Shown here: piece by piece, positions 6,495 to 12,893 of the stretch
Layout of the letters: each line of letters begins with the position of its first letter
Position numbering within the stretch: the stretch's first letter is position 1
NCBI GenBank assembly: GCA_011390695.1
Contig: JAABRW010000011.1
Location: 1 to 16,366, forward strand
Reading direction: 5' to 3'
DNA: 16,366 nucleotides
Source: Desulfotignum sp.
GTDB taxonomy: Bacteria > Desulfobacterota > Desulfobacteria > Desulfobacterales > Desulfobacteraceae
Translations under genes and position numbers: made by a program
Notes under the pieces: model-generated
Database searches by the model: none
What the model was told of the DNA's origin: nothing
The model's input: the letters and a program-made list of their open reading frames with translations, nothing else

Positions 6495-6503
6495 GGGTAT
6501 TAT
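6474..6503 (+). promoter_or_regulatory. Candidate promoter for the PPDK regulatory protein gene
   Basis: TTTACA (6474-6479) and TATTAT (6498-6503) are separated by 18 bp. They lie 35 bp upstream of the ATG at 6539, which has its own AAAGGA (6525-6530) 8 nt before it. The spacer contains a palindrome. This is a by-eye match to the sigma-70 consensus. Confidence 0.4.
6483..6495. promoter_or_regulatory. Palindrome CTTGT-AAA-ACAAG between divergent promoters, possible operator
   Basis: Perfect 5-bp arms (6483-6487 and 6491-6495) flank AAA, and the symmetry extends outward with one G-T and one C-G pair (6481-6482 with 6496-6497). It sits in the spacer of the rightward candidate promoter and covers the -35 of the leftward one, the position expected of a shared repressor site. 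Short AT-rich palindromes also arise by chance. Confidence 0.3.
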
Positions 6504-6538
6504 AAAACAAAAACCGTCTGCAATAAAGGAATTAATTC

Positions 6539-7390
6539 ATGATTGCCTCCCTTGATCCTTCCGCCTTCCAAATGATTTATATTGCATCCTGCGGAGAGGG
6601 CATCAATGCCTTTCACCTGGTGGAGTCCACACTGATCCAGTTTCCCGATAACAAAATAACAGTTGTCAAAGTACCCCAGATCCGTTCCGAGGTCCAGGTG
6701 GATGAACTCATCGACAAAGTCAAGGATATTGAAAGCCTGATCGTCCATACCATTGTCAACACAAACCTGCGAAAATACCTCACCCGAAAGGGCATGGAAT
6801 ATAAAATTGTCACCATAGACCTCATGGGCCCGGTGCTTTCAAAAATACAGGCGTTTTTAAACCAGGATCCCCTGGAAAAACCAGGCCTTTACCGGGAACG
6901 CCACCAGGTGAATCTCAAGCAGGTATCTGCCATCGATTTTGCCCTGGCCCATGATGACGGTCTGAATCCGGAAACCCTCCATGAGGCGGAAATTATTCTG
7001 CTGGGGCTGTCCCGGGCCGGCAAGACCCCTTTGTCCATGTATATGGCGGTGCTGGGATGGAAGGTGGCCAATATTCCCTTTGTTCCCGGTGTTCCCATGC
7101 CGGCCATACTGGATGCAGTTGACCGGCGGCGGATTTTTGCCTTGAACATCAATGCCAAACAGCTTGTGGCCCATCGGAAAATGCGCCAGGAAAGTCTTGG
7201 GACATCAGATATGAAGGCTTATTCCTCGAAAAAGGATATTGAAGAGGAAATTCTCATGGCCCACCGCCACTATATTGCCAAAGGGTATTCCATAATCAAT
7301 GTGAGCAGCAAACCTATTGAAAACAGCGCCGAAGAAATCATTGAAATGATCACCCGACGTTTTAAGGTCGATGCCCATCTGCCATATTGA
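6539..7390 (+). CDS. Pyruvate, phosphate dikinase regulatory protein (DUF299 kinase/pyrophosphorylase)
   Basis: A 283-residue protein of the bifunctional PDRP/PpsR family, typical length about 270-280. Landmarks are A-I-D-F-A-L-A-H-D-D-G (131-141), the P-loop-like G-L-S-R-A-G-K-T-P (156-164), Y-M-A-V-L-G-W-K-V-A-N-I-P-F (168-181), and I-N-V-S-S near 253-257. The family uses ADP to phosphorylate, and phosphate to dephosphorylate, a threonine two residues from the catalytic histidine of PPDK or PEP synthase, switching the enzyme off and on with energy state. The ppdK gene lies 2.6 kb away in this window (10012-12723) and has the expected Thr479/His481, so PPDK is the probable target. The usual N-terminal S-D-(S/G)-T motif reads S-C-G-E-G (17-21), a local variation. 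It converges on cheR with 25 bp between and no hairpin visible. Confidence 0.9.
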   Translation: MIASLDPSAFQMIYIASCGEGINAFHLVESTLIQFPDNKITVVKVPQIRSEVQVDELIDKVKDIESLIVHTIVNTNLRKYLTRKGMEYKIVTIDLMGPVLSKIQAFLNQDPLEKPGLYRERHQVNLKQVSAIDFALAHDDGLNPETLHEAEIILLGLSRAGKTPLSMYMAVLGWKVANIPFVPGVPMPAILDAVDRRRIFALNINAKQLVAHRKMRQESLGTSDMKAYSSKKDIEEEILMAHRHYIAKGYSIINVSSKPIENSAEEIIEMITRRFKVDAHLPY

Positions 7391-7415
7391 TCAAAGTCCG
7401 GTTAAAGAAGTATCA

Positions 7416-8213
7416 CTACTTAATATACAATGATGGAACCTTGGGTATGGATGAAAATTTGTGTGTCAGGTTCATGAGGCTTTCCGCATTGCCAATGGCA
7501 AAAAAGCCCTGGGGCGCCACCGCCCCGTAGAGTTTGTTCACCACTGTTTCGCTGGTGGGCAGATCAAAGTATATCATTACATTTCTGCAGACCACGGCAT
7601 CAAACCCATGGTCGGGCGGTGTGTCTGTAATCAGATTGAAGCGCTGGAAACTGATATATGCCTGCACCTGCTTTTTTATTTTGACATGGCCCTGATACTT
7701 GCCGGAGCCCTGTTGAAAGTATCGTCTCAGAAGGGCGTTGGGAATATTTCTGGTCTTGTCAATGCGGTAAATACCCCTGACAGCCGTAGCCAGCACCGAA
7801 TGGGAAATATCTGTGGCCAAAATGGAAAAATCAAGGCTGGTTTCCAGAAGCTGGATAGCAATGGAATAGGGTTCATCTCCTGTGGAACATGCAGCACACC
7901 ATATTTTGAACACCTTGTTTTTTTTTGCAGCAATGGTTTGAAAATGCTGCACCATGTATGCGATACTGTTGTTTTCCCGGAAAAAATACGAATGGTTGGT
8001 GGTGACGGTATCTATAAATTCAACCACTTCCTGTTCATTGGCTGCCAGATAGGCCAGATATTGATCAAAATTTTTTCTGGTCAGACGCATCCGCTTGGCA
8101 AGTTTGGATTTGAGCAATTCTTTTTTGCCTTCATGCAGATTGATCCCCGAAGTCTGATAAACCAGATTCTTCAGCTCAAGAAACTGGTTTTTGGAAAGAA
8201 CTATTTCATTCAT
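7416..8213 (-). CDS. cheR: CheR-family protein-glutamate methyltransferase (orphan)
   Basis: A 265-residue protein with both CheR domains. The N-terminal all-alpha domain (about 1-75) ends in T-T-N-H-S-Y-F-F-R-E (71-80), the family's T-x-x-x-x-F-F-R motif. The SAM-dependent methyltransferase domain (about 80-265) has W-C-A-A-C-S-T-G-D-E-P-Y-S-I-A (105-119), A-T-D-I-S (133-137) and V-C-R-N-V-M-I-Y-F-D (208-217). It should transfer methyl groups from S-adenosylmethionine to glutamates of chemoreceptors, in the cytoplasm at the receptor array. No other che gene, receptor or CheB is visible, and there is no TPR extension, so the partner is unknown. Start ATG 8211-8213 has no strong Shine-Dalgarno sequence. 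It is divergent from the envelope genes at 8276. Confidence 0.92.
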   Translation of the reverse strand: MNEIVLSKNQFLELKNLVYQTSGINLHEGKKELLKSKLAKRMRLTRKNFDQYLAYLAANEQEVVEFIDTVTTNHSYFFRENNSIAYMVQHFQTIAAKKNKVFKIWCAACSTGDEPYSIAIQLLETSLDFSILATDISHSVLATAVRGIYRIDKTRNIPNALLRRYFQQGSGKYQGHVKIKKQVQAYISFQRFNLITDTPPDHGFDAVVCRNVMIYFDLPTSETVVNKLYGAVAPQGFFAIGNAESLMNLTHKFSSIPKVPSLYIK

Positions 8214-8220
8214 GGCAAAA

Positions 8221-8250
8221 CCATAATATAAATATATACAATTATGTTCC
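8221..8250. promoter_or_regulatory. AT-rich divergent promoter region between cheR and the envelope genes
   Basis: This 30-bp stretch is almost all A/T, with overlapping TATAAA-, TATTAT- and TATATT-like hexamers on both strands. It is the only non-coding room (8214-8264) for promoters of cheR (-) and the 8276 gene (+). I cannot assign a convincing -35 box on either strand. Confidence 0.3.
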
Positions 8251-8264
8251 CCCTAAAATCCCTT

Positions 8265-8270
8265 AAGGAG
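8265..8270 (+). promoter_or_regulatory. Strong Shine-Dalgarno AAGGAG pointing to a non-ATG start
   Basis: A perfect AAGGAG just follows an in-frame stop (TAA 8264-8266 overlaps it). It precedes CTG 8276 by 5 nt and ATC 8279 by 8 nt. There is no ATG, GTG or TTG in that frame nearby; the first in-frame ATG is 8384, over 110 bp away and without its own ribosome site. It therefore decides the start of the membrane protein gene. Confidence 0.6.
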
Positions 8271-8275
8271 ATTAC

Positions 8276-8659
8276 CTGATCACCCCCGGCAAAAAACCCT
8301 TTGAGCGGCGCAAGTCAAAAGATATCTGGGCCAGGGTATTCACTGCCCTTCATCTGCTGGCCTGGATATTTCTCTTTGTATCCATGCTGGTCTTTCACCG
8401 GGCACAACCGGAGTTTGAAACTTTTTTTGACCGGTTTTACCAACTGGATTTGAGAACTGTCTGGGACCTGCGTTTTTTACAGTACCTGTTATATATTATT
8501 TTTTCAGGTCTTGCCATCAGTATTTTCGGTATGATTCTGGCACAATTCCGGGCCAGACGTAAAAATGATCTAAAAAGGCTGATGAATATTTTGGGAAGTT
8601 TTTTTCTGGCTTTGTTTTTTATATGCTGGCTTATGATATGGGGTTCAAGAATGTTGTGA
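8276..8659 (+). CDS. Unrecognised three-helix membrane protein, probable CTG (or ATC) start
   Basis: I do not recognise this gene. From CTG 8276 it encodes 127 residues: a basic N-terminus (K6, K7, R11-K13, K15), then membrane segments at about 20-40, 66-90 and 104-123, with charged loops R-A-R-R-K-N-D-L-K-R between helices 2 and 3. The reading frame upstream of the first ATG (8384, residue 37) is open and hydrophobic (V-F-T-A-L-H-L-L-A-W-I-F-L-F). Starting at 8384 would delete most of helix 1 and leave the AAGGAG at 8265-8270 unused, so the longer form is preferred. The positive-inside rule predicts the N-terminus and the loop after helix 2 in the cytoplasm. It is 50 bp upstream of the exported pseudo-receiver gene on the same strand and probably shares its transcript. 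Confidence 0.6.
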   Translation: MITPGKKPFERRKSKDIWARVFTALHLLAWIFLFVSMLVFHRAQPEFETFFDRFYQLDLRTVWDLRFLQYLLYIIFSGLAISIFGMILAQFRARRKNDLKRLMNILGSFFLALFFICWLMIWGSRML

Positions 8660-8709
8660 GTTTTGCCGATATCTGGTATATTTGTGCTGCAACCTGAAAG
8701 GAATGTATC

Positions 8710-9531
8710 ATGAAACATATAACAGGTTTTTTGCTTATCATGGTGCTGGCGGCCACTCCCTGTTCTGCCAGGGATTTCATGGTTGAATTTCTGGCTGAAA
8801 ATTACAAGGAAACCCAGGTACCCTATTCCCAGACACCCCGGATTTATCATTCCATCCAGGTGAATACCCACGCCGGACCCAAGCTGCTGATCCTTAAGGG
8901 AGACGATCTGAACTATCGCACATGGCTGCGCCAATATATTGCCGAAAACAACCAGTTCATTGCCCGGGTCGCAGATGATGAAAACGATCTGTTTGTGTCT
9001 TCCCGTGCCTATGAAATTGATGTCACCCGGCTGCATCCTGTTACCAATGAGAACTGGTCCGCTCTTTTCAAGTCAGTTGATACCGGTGAAAAAATATCCA
9101 TTACAGGGGGAAACGAGCATATTCTGGTAATTGATACCAATGATACACGCAGCCAGTTGATTGCCGATGTCATCAATACATTGGGATATACAGCCATTAT
9201 CTCCAGAAGCGGTGCCCGGGCATTGGAAATGTTCAGGACCCAGCCGGGAAAGTTTAAAATGGTAATTGCCAACCACAAGGCCCCGGGTGTTGAAACAGAA
9301 ACTTTTGTAAAACAGATTTTGAAAATAGACCATAAAATTCCTGTTATGGTGGAAACAGGGTACCGTGATTCCAAAACCCGGCAGCACTATCAAAACCTGT
9401 TTTCAGGAGCGGGTTCTGTGGTTCTCCTCCCCATGGTCCTCAAAAACCTGCAAAAAAATATTCTGAATCTGATCAAAAACATGCCCACTGAACAACCCCC
9501 TGCCATTGACAGGGAACAGGCGCCATCATGA
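8710..9531 (+). CDS. Exported protein with a degenerate CheY-like receiver domain
   Basis: A 273-residue protein of unknown function. Residues 1-20 look like a Sec signal peptide: K2, a hydrophobic core (I4 to T16), then P-C-S-A before R21. Residues 21-125 are an unrecognised domain, probably alpha/beta. Residues 137-256 follow the receiver-domain pattern: H-I-L-V-I-D (137-142), L-G-Y-T-A-I-I-S-R-S-G-A-R-A-L-E (158-173), M-V-I-A-N-H-K-A-P-G (184-193), I-P-V-M-V-E-T-G-Y (210-218), G-A-G-S-V-V-L-L-P-M (233-242). The catalytic set is mostly lost. The phosphoacceptor aspartate is Asn188, the second acidic residue is Thr143, and the conserved lysine before the cis proline is Leu240; Asp142 and Thr216 remain. 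It cannot be phosphorylated in the usual way and would sit outside the cytoplasm if exported. The tail (258-273) is proline-rich. Start ATG 8710 has GAAAGGA about 7 nt upstream. Confidence 0.75.
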   Translation: MKHITGFLLIMVLAATPCSARDFMVEFLAENYKETQVPYSQTPRIYHSIQVNTHAGPKLLILKGDDLNYRTWLRQYIAENNQFIARVADDENDLFVSSRAYEIDVTRLHPVTNENWSALFKSVDTGEKISITGGNEHILVIDTNDTRSQLIADVINTLGYTAIISRSGARALEMFRTQPGKFKMVIANHKAPGVETETFVKQILKIDHKIPVMVETGYRDSKTRQHYQNLFSGAGSVVLLPMVLKNLQKNILNLIKNMPTEQPPAIDREQAPS

Positions 9532-9974
9532 CACAAAAAGGGTTCACACCCGTATATCTGGTATTAACAATTGTGTTTTTCATTGTGTTTCTGTTCAGTG
9601 CGGGATTTTCCCGGGGTGCTGAAGATTTCAGCCGGTATGAAAGGGGGTTTACAAATTTTATAACCTGTGAGCTTACGCGCATAGGACCCGACTCCTATTT
9701 CAAAGGAAAATCCGTTGAAATTACCATGATTGATGTGTATATGGTGCGGACTGAATCAGATCTGGTTATCATCACAGGGGCGGTACAGTGTTTTGTGGAA
9801 GATACGGCCAAAACACTTTATGCGGCACTGGGAGTAAAAACCGTCATGGACAGGGAAAAAGTGATGTATTTTACCACCCGGCCCGAAAATTTTTCCATTC
9901 TTGCCACCGAACTGATGCGCTATCCATATAAAGAACGCTGCGGCTGGTCACGCTACAGGCTGGATATTAACTAA
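9528..9974 (+). CDS. Unrecognised exported or membrane-anchored protein
   Basis: A 148-residue protein with no recognised family. A hydrophobic segment (about 8-27) after K4 looks like a signal peptide or anchor; no clean A-x-A cleavage site is visible, so an N-terminal anchor is possible. The remainder (30-148) is predicted to be mixed alpha/beta and outside the cytoplasm, with three cysteines (in T-C-E-L, V-Q-C-F and E-R-C-G-W) and a closing Y-R-L-D-I-N. The start overlaps the preceding stop as ATGA (9528-9531), so translation is probably coupled to the pseudo-receiver protein and the two products may work together. It ends just before a terminator hairpin. Confidence 0.65.
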   Translation: MTQKGFTPVYLVLTIVFFIVFLFSAGFSRGAEDFSRYERGFTNFITCELTRIGPDSYFKGKSVEITMIDVYMVRTESDLVIITGAVQCFVEDTAKTLYAALGVKTVMDREKVMYFTTRPENFSILATELMRYPYKERCGWSRYRLDIN

Positions 9975-10003
9975 GGCCCTCCGGGTGAAACCGGCAGAGG
10001 GCC
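9975..10003. terminator. Convergent hairpin terminator
   Basis: GGCCCTC (9975-9981) pairs with GAGGGCC (9997-10003), with an inner CGG/CCG pairing (9982-9984 with 9991-9993). It begins right after the TAA of the + strand gene and ends 8 bp before the ppdK stop, so it can serve both converging units. The following T-tract is weak on both strands (TGCTTGATTT on +), so termination may be partial. Confidence 0.6.
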
Positions 10004-10011
10004 TGCTTGAT

Positions 10012-12723
10012 TTAACTGTTCATGATGGCGGCCTGGGCTGCTGCCAGCCGTGCAATGGGCACCCGGTAAGGGGAGCAGGAAACATAGGTAAGACCTGCCT
10101 TGTGGCAGAATACCACTGAATCGGGATCTCCTCCGTGTTCACCGCAGATCCCGAGTTTGATGTCCGGACGGGTTTTTTTTCCCCGGTCCACACAGATTTC
10201 AATGAGGCTGCCCACCGCTTCCTGATCAAGTGTTTCAAAAGGATCTGCGTCCAGGATCGCATTGTCTATATAGTCGTTCATAAAAGATCCGATATCATCT
10301 CTGGAAAAACCAAAGGTCATCTGGGTGAGATCATTGGTGCCAAAGGAAAAGAACTGGGCATCTTTGGCCATTTTGTCGGCAATCAATGCAGCCCTGGGAA
10401 TTTCAATCATGGTGCCGAACAGATAGGGTATCTGTTCAAGATTATGGGTTTCCAGGGCTTTTTTATGGCAGTCGTCAACAATTTTCTTGGTAAAGGCCAG
10501 TTCTTTTTCATTACAGGTGACCGGCACCATGATTTCCGGCAAAGGATGGCTGCCCTGTTTAATCAGATCGGCAGATGCCGCAAAGATGGCTGTAACCTGC
10601 ATTCTGGTAATTTCAGGAAAACTTATTCCCAGGCGTACCCCCCGGTGCCCGATCATGGGGTTGGATTCCTTGAGAAGCATGCTCCGCTTGATTACTTCCT
10701 CAATATCTATACCCAGTGCCTTGGCTATTTCCATCTGGTTCTGTTCCGAGCCGGGGACAAATTCATGCAGGGGCGGATCCAGCAGGCGCAGGGTAACCGG
10801 CAGATTGTCCATGACAGCAAGGGTTTTTAAAATTTCCCCTTTCACAAAGGGAAACAGCTCATCCAGTGCAACCTGGCGTTCTTCTGTTGTTTTGCTTAAA
10901 ATCATTTTCCGCAGCAGAAACAAAGGCCGGTCTGAATCAGCCCCGTAAAACATATGTTCCGTGCGGAAAAGTCCGATACCCTGTGCCCCGAATTCCAGGG
11001 CGGTTGCCGCATCTTCGGGGGTATCCGCATTGGTGCGCACCCCCATGGTCCGGTGGCGGTCGGCAATGGCCATGAATTTTTTGAATTTGGGATTTTCCAG
11101 GGCATCTTTCATTGTAAGCCGGCCCTCATAAACGATCCCGCGGGTGCCGTTCAAGGTAAAAATATCCCCCTCATTGAAAATCCGGGTGCCTGCCTGCACC
11201 TGCCGGGTTTTTGCATCGATTTTCAGGGCTCCGGCACCCACAATACAGCATTTTCCCCATCCCCTTGCCACCAGGGCGGCATGGCTGGTCATGCCGCCTC
11301 TTGCCGTGAGTATGGCAGCGGCAGACCGCATGCCTTCAATATCTTCAGGATTGGTTTCTTCTCTGACCAGGATCACGTTTTCACCGGTTTTGGCCATCTG
11401 GACAGCATCTTCCGCTGTAAATACAATTTTTCCCCAGGCCCCGCCGGGTCCGGCCGGCAGACCTTCAGCCACCTTTACGGCAAGTTTTTCCTGTACCGGA
11501 TCCACTATCGGGTGAAGCATTTCATCCAGGGATTTGGGATTCAGACGGCAAACCATGGTCTTTTCATCGATCATTCCCTCTTCATGCATGTCCATTGCCA
11601 TGTTCAGGGCAGCAGTAGCTGTTCGTTTACCCACCCGGCACTGGAGCATGTACAACCTGCCTTCCTGAATAGTGAACTCAATATCCTGCATATCCTTGTA
11701 ATGGAATTCCAGTTTGTTTCTGATATCATACAACTGGTCATAAAGCTTTGGCATGGCCTCTTCCAGGGATGACAAGTGCTGGTTCTGCATATTCTTCGTG
11801 TCGGTGTTCAGGGGGTTGGGGGTACGGCTGCCTGCCACCACATCTTCGCCCTGGGCGTTCACCAGCCATTCCCCGTAAAAAACATTCCTGCCGGTGGCAG
11901 GATCGCGGGTAAATGCCACACCTGTGGCAGAGGTCTTTCCCATATTGCCGAACACCATGCTCTGTACATTCACCGCTGTTCCCCAGGAATCGGGAATATG
12001 TTCAATGCGCCGGTAGGAAACCGCGCGTTTTCCGTTCCAGCTCTTGAAAACCGCCCCTATTGCCCCCATGAGCTGTGCATGGGGATCATCGGGAAAATCT
12101 TTTTTCAGATACTGGCGTATCTTTTTTTTGAACCGGTCGCATAAAGTCTTCATATCCCGGGTGGAAATGTCGGTATCGTTGTCATATCCTTTGTCGTTTT
12201 TCAGGTTGTTCATCATCATTTCCAGATTCAGCCGTATCCCCATGCCGTCTTCAGGCACCACCTGTTCGGCTTTTTCCATGACCACATCTGCGTACATCAT
12301 GATCAACCGGCGGTAGGCATCATACACAAACCATTCATTCCCGGTTTTTTCCATCAGACCGGGAATGGTTTTCGGGCACAATCCCACATTGAGAATGGTT
12401 TCCATCATCCCGGGCATGGAACTTCTGGCCCCGGACCGGCAGGACACCAGAAGGGGGGATTCAGGATCACCGAATACCAGTCCCATCTGTTTTTCAATAT
12501 TGGCCAGGGCAGCCATGATCTGCGGCTCAAGGTCAGGGGGAAACCGGCCCCCCAGTTCAAAATAATGGTTACAGCATGCCGTGGAAATGGTAAATCCCGG
12601 AGGTACCGGCAGACCCATACGCGCCATTTCAGCCAGATTGGCACCTTTGCCGCCCAGAAGATTTTTTAAGGATGCATCCCCTTCCGTATTTTCAGGGCCG
12701 AATTCATAGATATATTTGGTCAT
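10012..12723 (-). CDS. ppdK: Pyruvate, phosphate dikinase
   Basis: A 903-residue full-length PPDK; bacterial enzymes are about 870-900. The nucleotide-binding domain (about 1-350) opens with L-G-G-K-G-A-N-L-A-E-M and has S-C-R-S-G-A-R-S-S-M-P-G-M-M. The phosphohistidine domain has G-G-M-T-S-H-A-A, with catalytic His481 and the regulatory Thr479. The C-terminal PEP/pyruvate barrel (about 535-900) includes G-L-F-R-T-E-H-M-F, F-G-T-N-D-L-T-Q and G-I-C-G-E-H-G-G-D-P with catalytic Cys860. It interconverts ATP, phosphate and pyruvate with AMP, pyrophosphate and PEP in the cytoplasm. In anaerobes it can run toward PEP for gluconeogenesis or toward ATP using pyrophosphate. Control by the DUF299 protein at 6539-7390 is expected. 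Start ATG 12721-12723 has GAGG 6 nt upstream. It stands alone on its strand. Confidence 0.97.
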   Translation of the reverse strand: MTKYIYEFGPENTEGDASLKNLLGGKGANLAEMARMGLPVPPGFTISTACCNHYFELGGRFPPDLEPQIMAALANIEKQMGLVFGDPESPLLVSCRSGARSSMPGMMETILNVGLCPKTIPGLMEKTGNEWFVYDAYRRLIMMYADVVMEKAEQVVPEDGMGIRLNLEMMMNNLKNDKGYDNDTDISTRDMKTLCDRFKKKIRQYLKKDFPDDPHAQLMGAIGAVFKSWNGKRAVSYRRIEHIPDSWGTAVNVQSMVFGNMGKTSATGVAFTRDPATGRNVFYGEWLVNAQGEDVVAGSRTPNPLNTDTKNMQNQHLSSLEEAMPKLYDQLYDIRNKLEFHYKDMQDIEFTIQEGRLYMLQCRVGKRTATAALNMAMDMHEEGMIDEKTMVCRLNPKSLDEMLHPIVDPVQEKLAVKVAEGLPAGPGGAWGKIVFTAEDAVQMAKTGENVILVREETNPEDIEGMRSAAAILTARGGMTSHAALVARGWGKCCIVGAGALKIDAKTRQVQAGTRIFNEGDIFTLNGTRGIVYEGRLTMKDALENPKFKKFMAIADRHRTMGVRTNADTPEDAATALEFGAQGIGLFRTEHMFYGADSDRPLFLLRKMILSKTTEERQVALDELFPFVKGEILKTLAVMDNLPVTLRLLDPPLHEFVPGSEQNQMEIAKALGIDIEEVIKRSMLLKESNPMIGHRGVRLGISFPEITRMQVTAIFAASADLIKQGSHPLPEIMVPVTCNEKELAFTKKIVDDCHKKALETHNLEQIPYLFGTMIEIPRAALIADKMAKDAQFFSFGTNDLTQMTFGFSRDDIGSFMNDYIDNAILDADPFETLDQEAVGSLIEICVDRGKKTRPDIKLGICGEHGGDPDSVVFCHKAGLTYVSCSPYRVPIARLAAAQAAIMNS

Positions 12724-12735
12724 GTTTGCCTCTTC

Positions 12736-12766
12736 ATTATATAGTGAAACTGCATATCACTTGTAA
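12736..12766 (-). promoter_or_regulatory. Candidate ppdK promoter
   Basis: On the minus strand, TTACAA (12766-12761) and a perfect TATAAT (12741-12736) are 19 nt apart. The -10 lies 12 bp from the ATG, so the leader would be very short. The long spacer makes the -35 uncertain; the -10 is convincing. Confidence 0.4.
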
Positions 12767-12806
12767 CTTTGCAAGATTGAAATTCCAAGTCAAGCAAAAT
12801 CTGATG

Positions 12807-12835
12807 TTTAAAAATTCTTCTGCTGATGTTATAAT
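12807..12835 (+). promoter_or_regulatory. Candidate promoter for the ABC-F/pilB run
   Basis: TTTAAA (12807-12812) and a perfect TATAAT (12830-12835) are 17 bp apart, 58 bp before the ATG at 12894, in the 170-bp AT-rich gap that also holds the ppdK promoter. The -35 is a weak match. Confidence 0.45.
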
Positions 12836-12893
12836 CATATCTTATTTATCCAAAAATACAAAAGATAAAAACCCATGTTACAGCAGATGTATT

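Noticed and set aside
6863..6885. CCTGG-AAAAA-CCAGG hairpin
   Set aside because: It is inside the DUF299 gene, has short arms and no T-run, so it is not a plausible terminator.
7461..8231. 256-codon plus-strand open frame opposite cheR
   Set aside because: cheR motifs on the minus strand are unambiguous and the plus frame has no recognisable content or ribosome site.
10135..11772. Several 120-270-codon plus-strand frames opposite ppdK
   Set aside because: They mirror the codon structure of ppdK, which is full length and motif-complete.
12672..12893. 74-codon N-terminal extension of the ABC-F reading frame
   Set aside because: It overlaps the ppdK start and promoter, has no ABC-F-like content, and the family begins at the M-L-T-I segment encoded from 12894.
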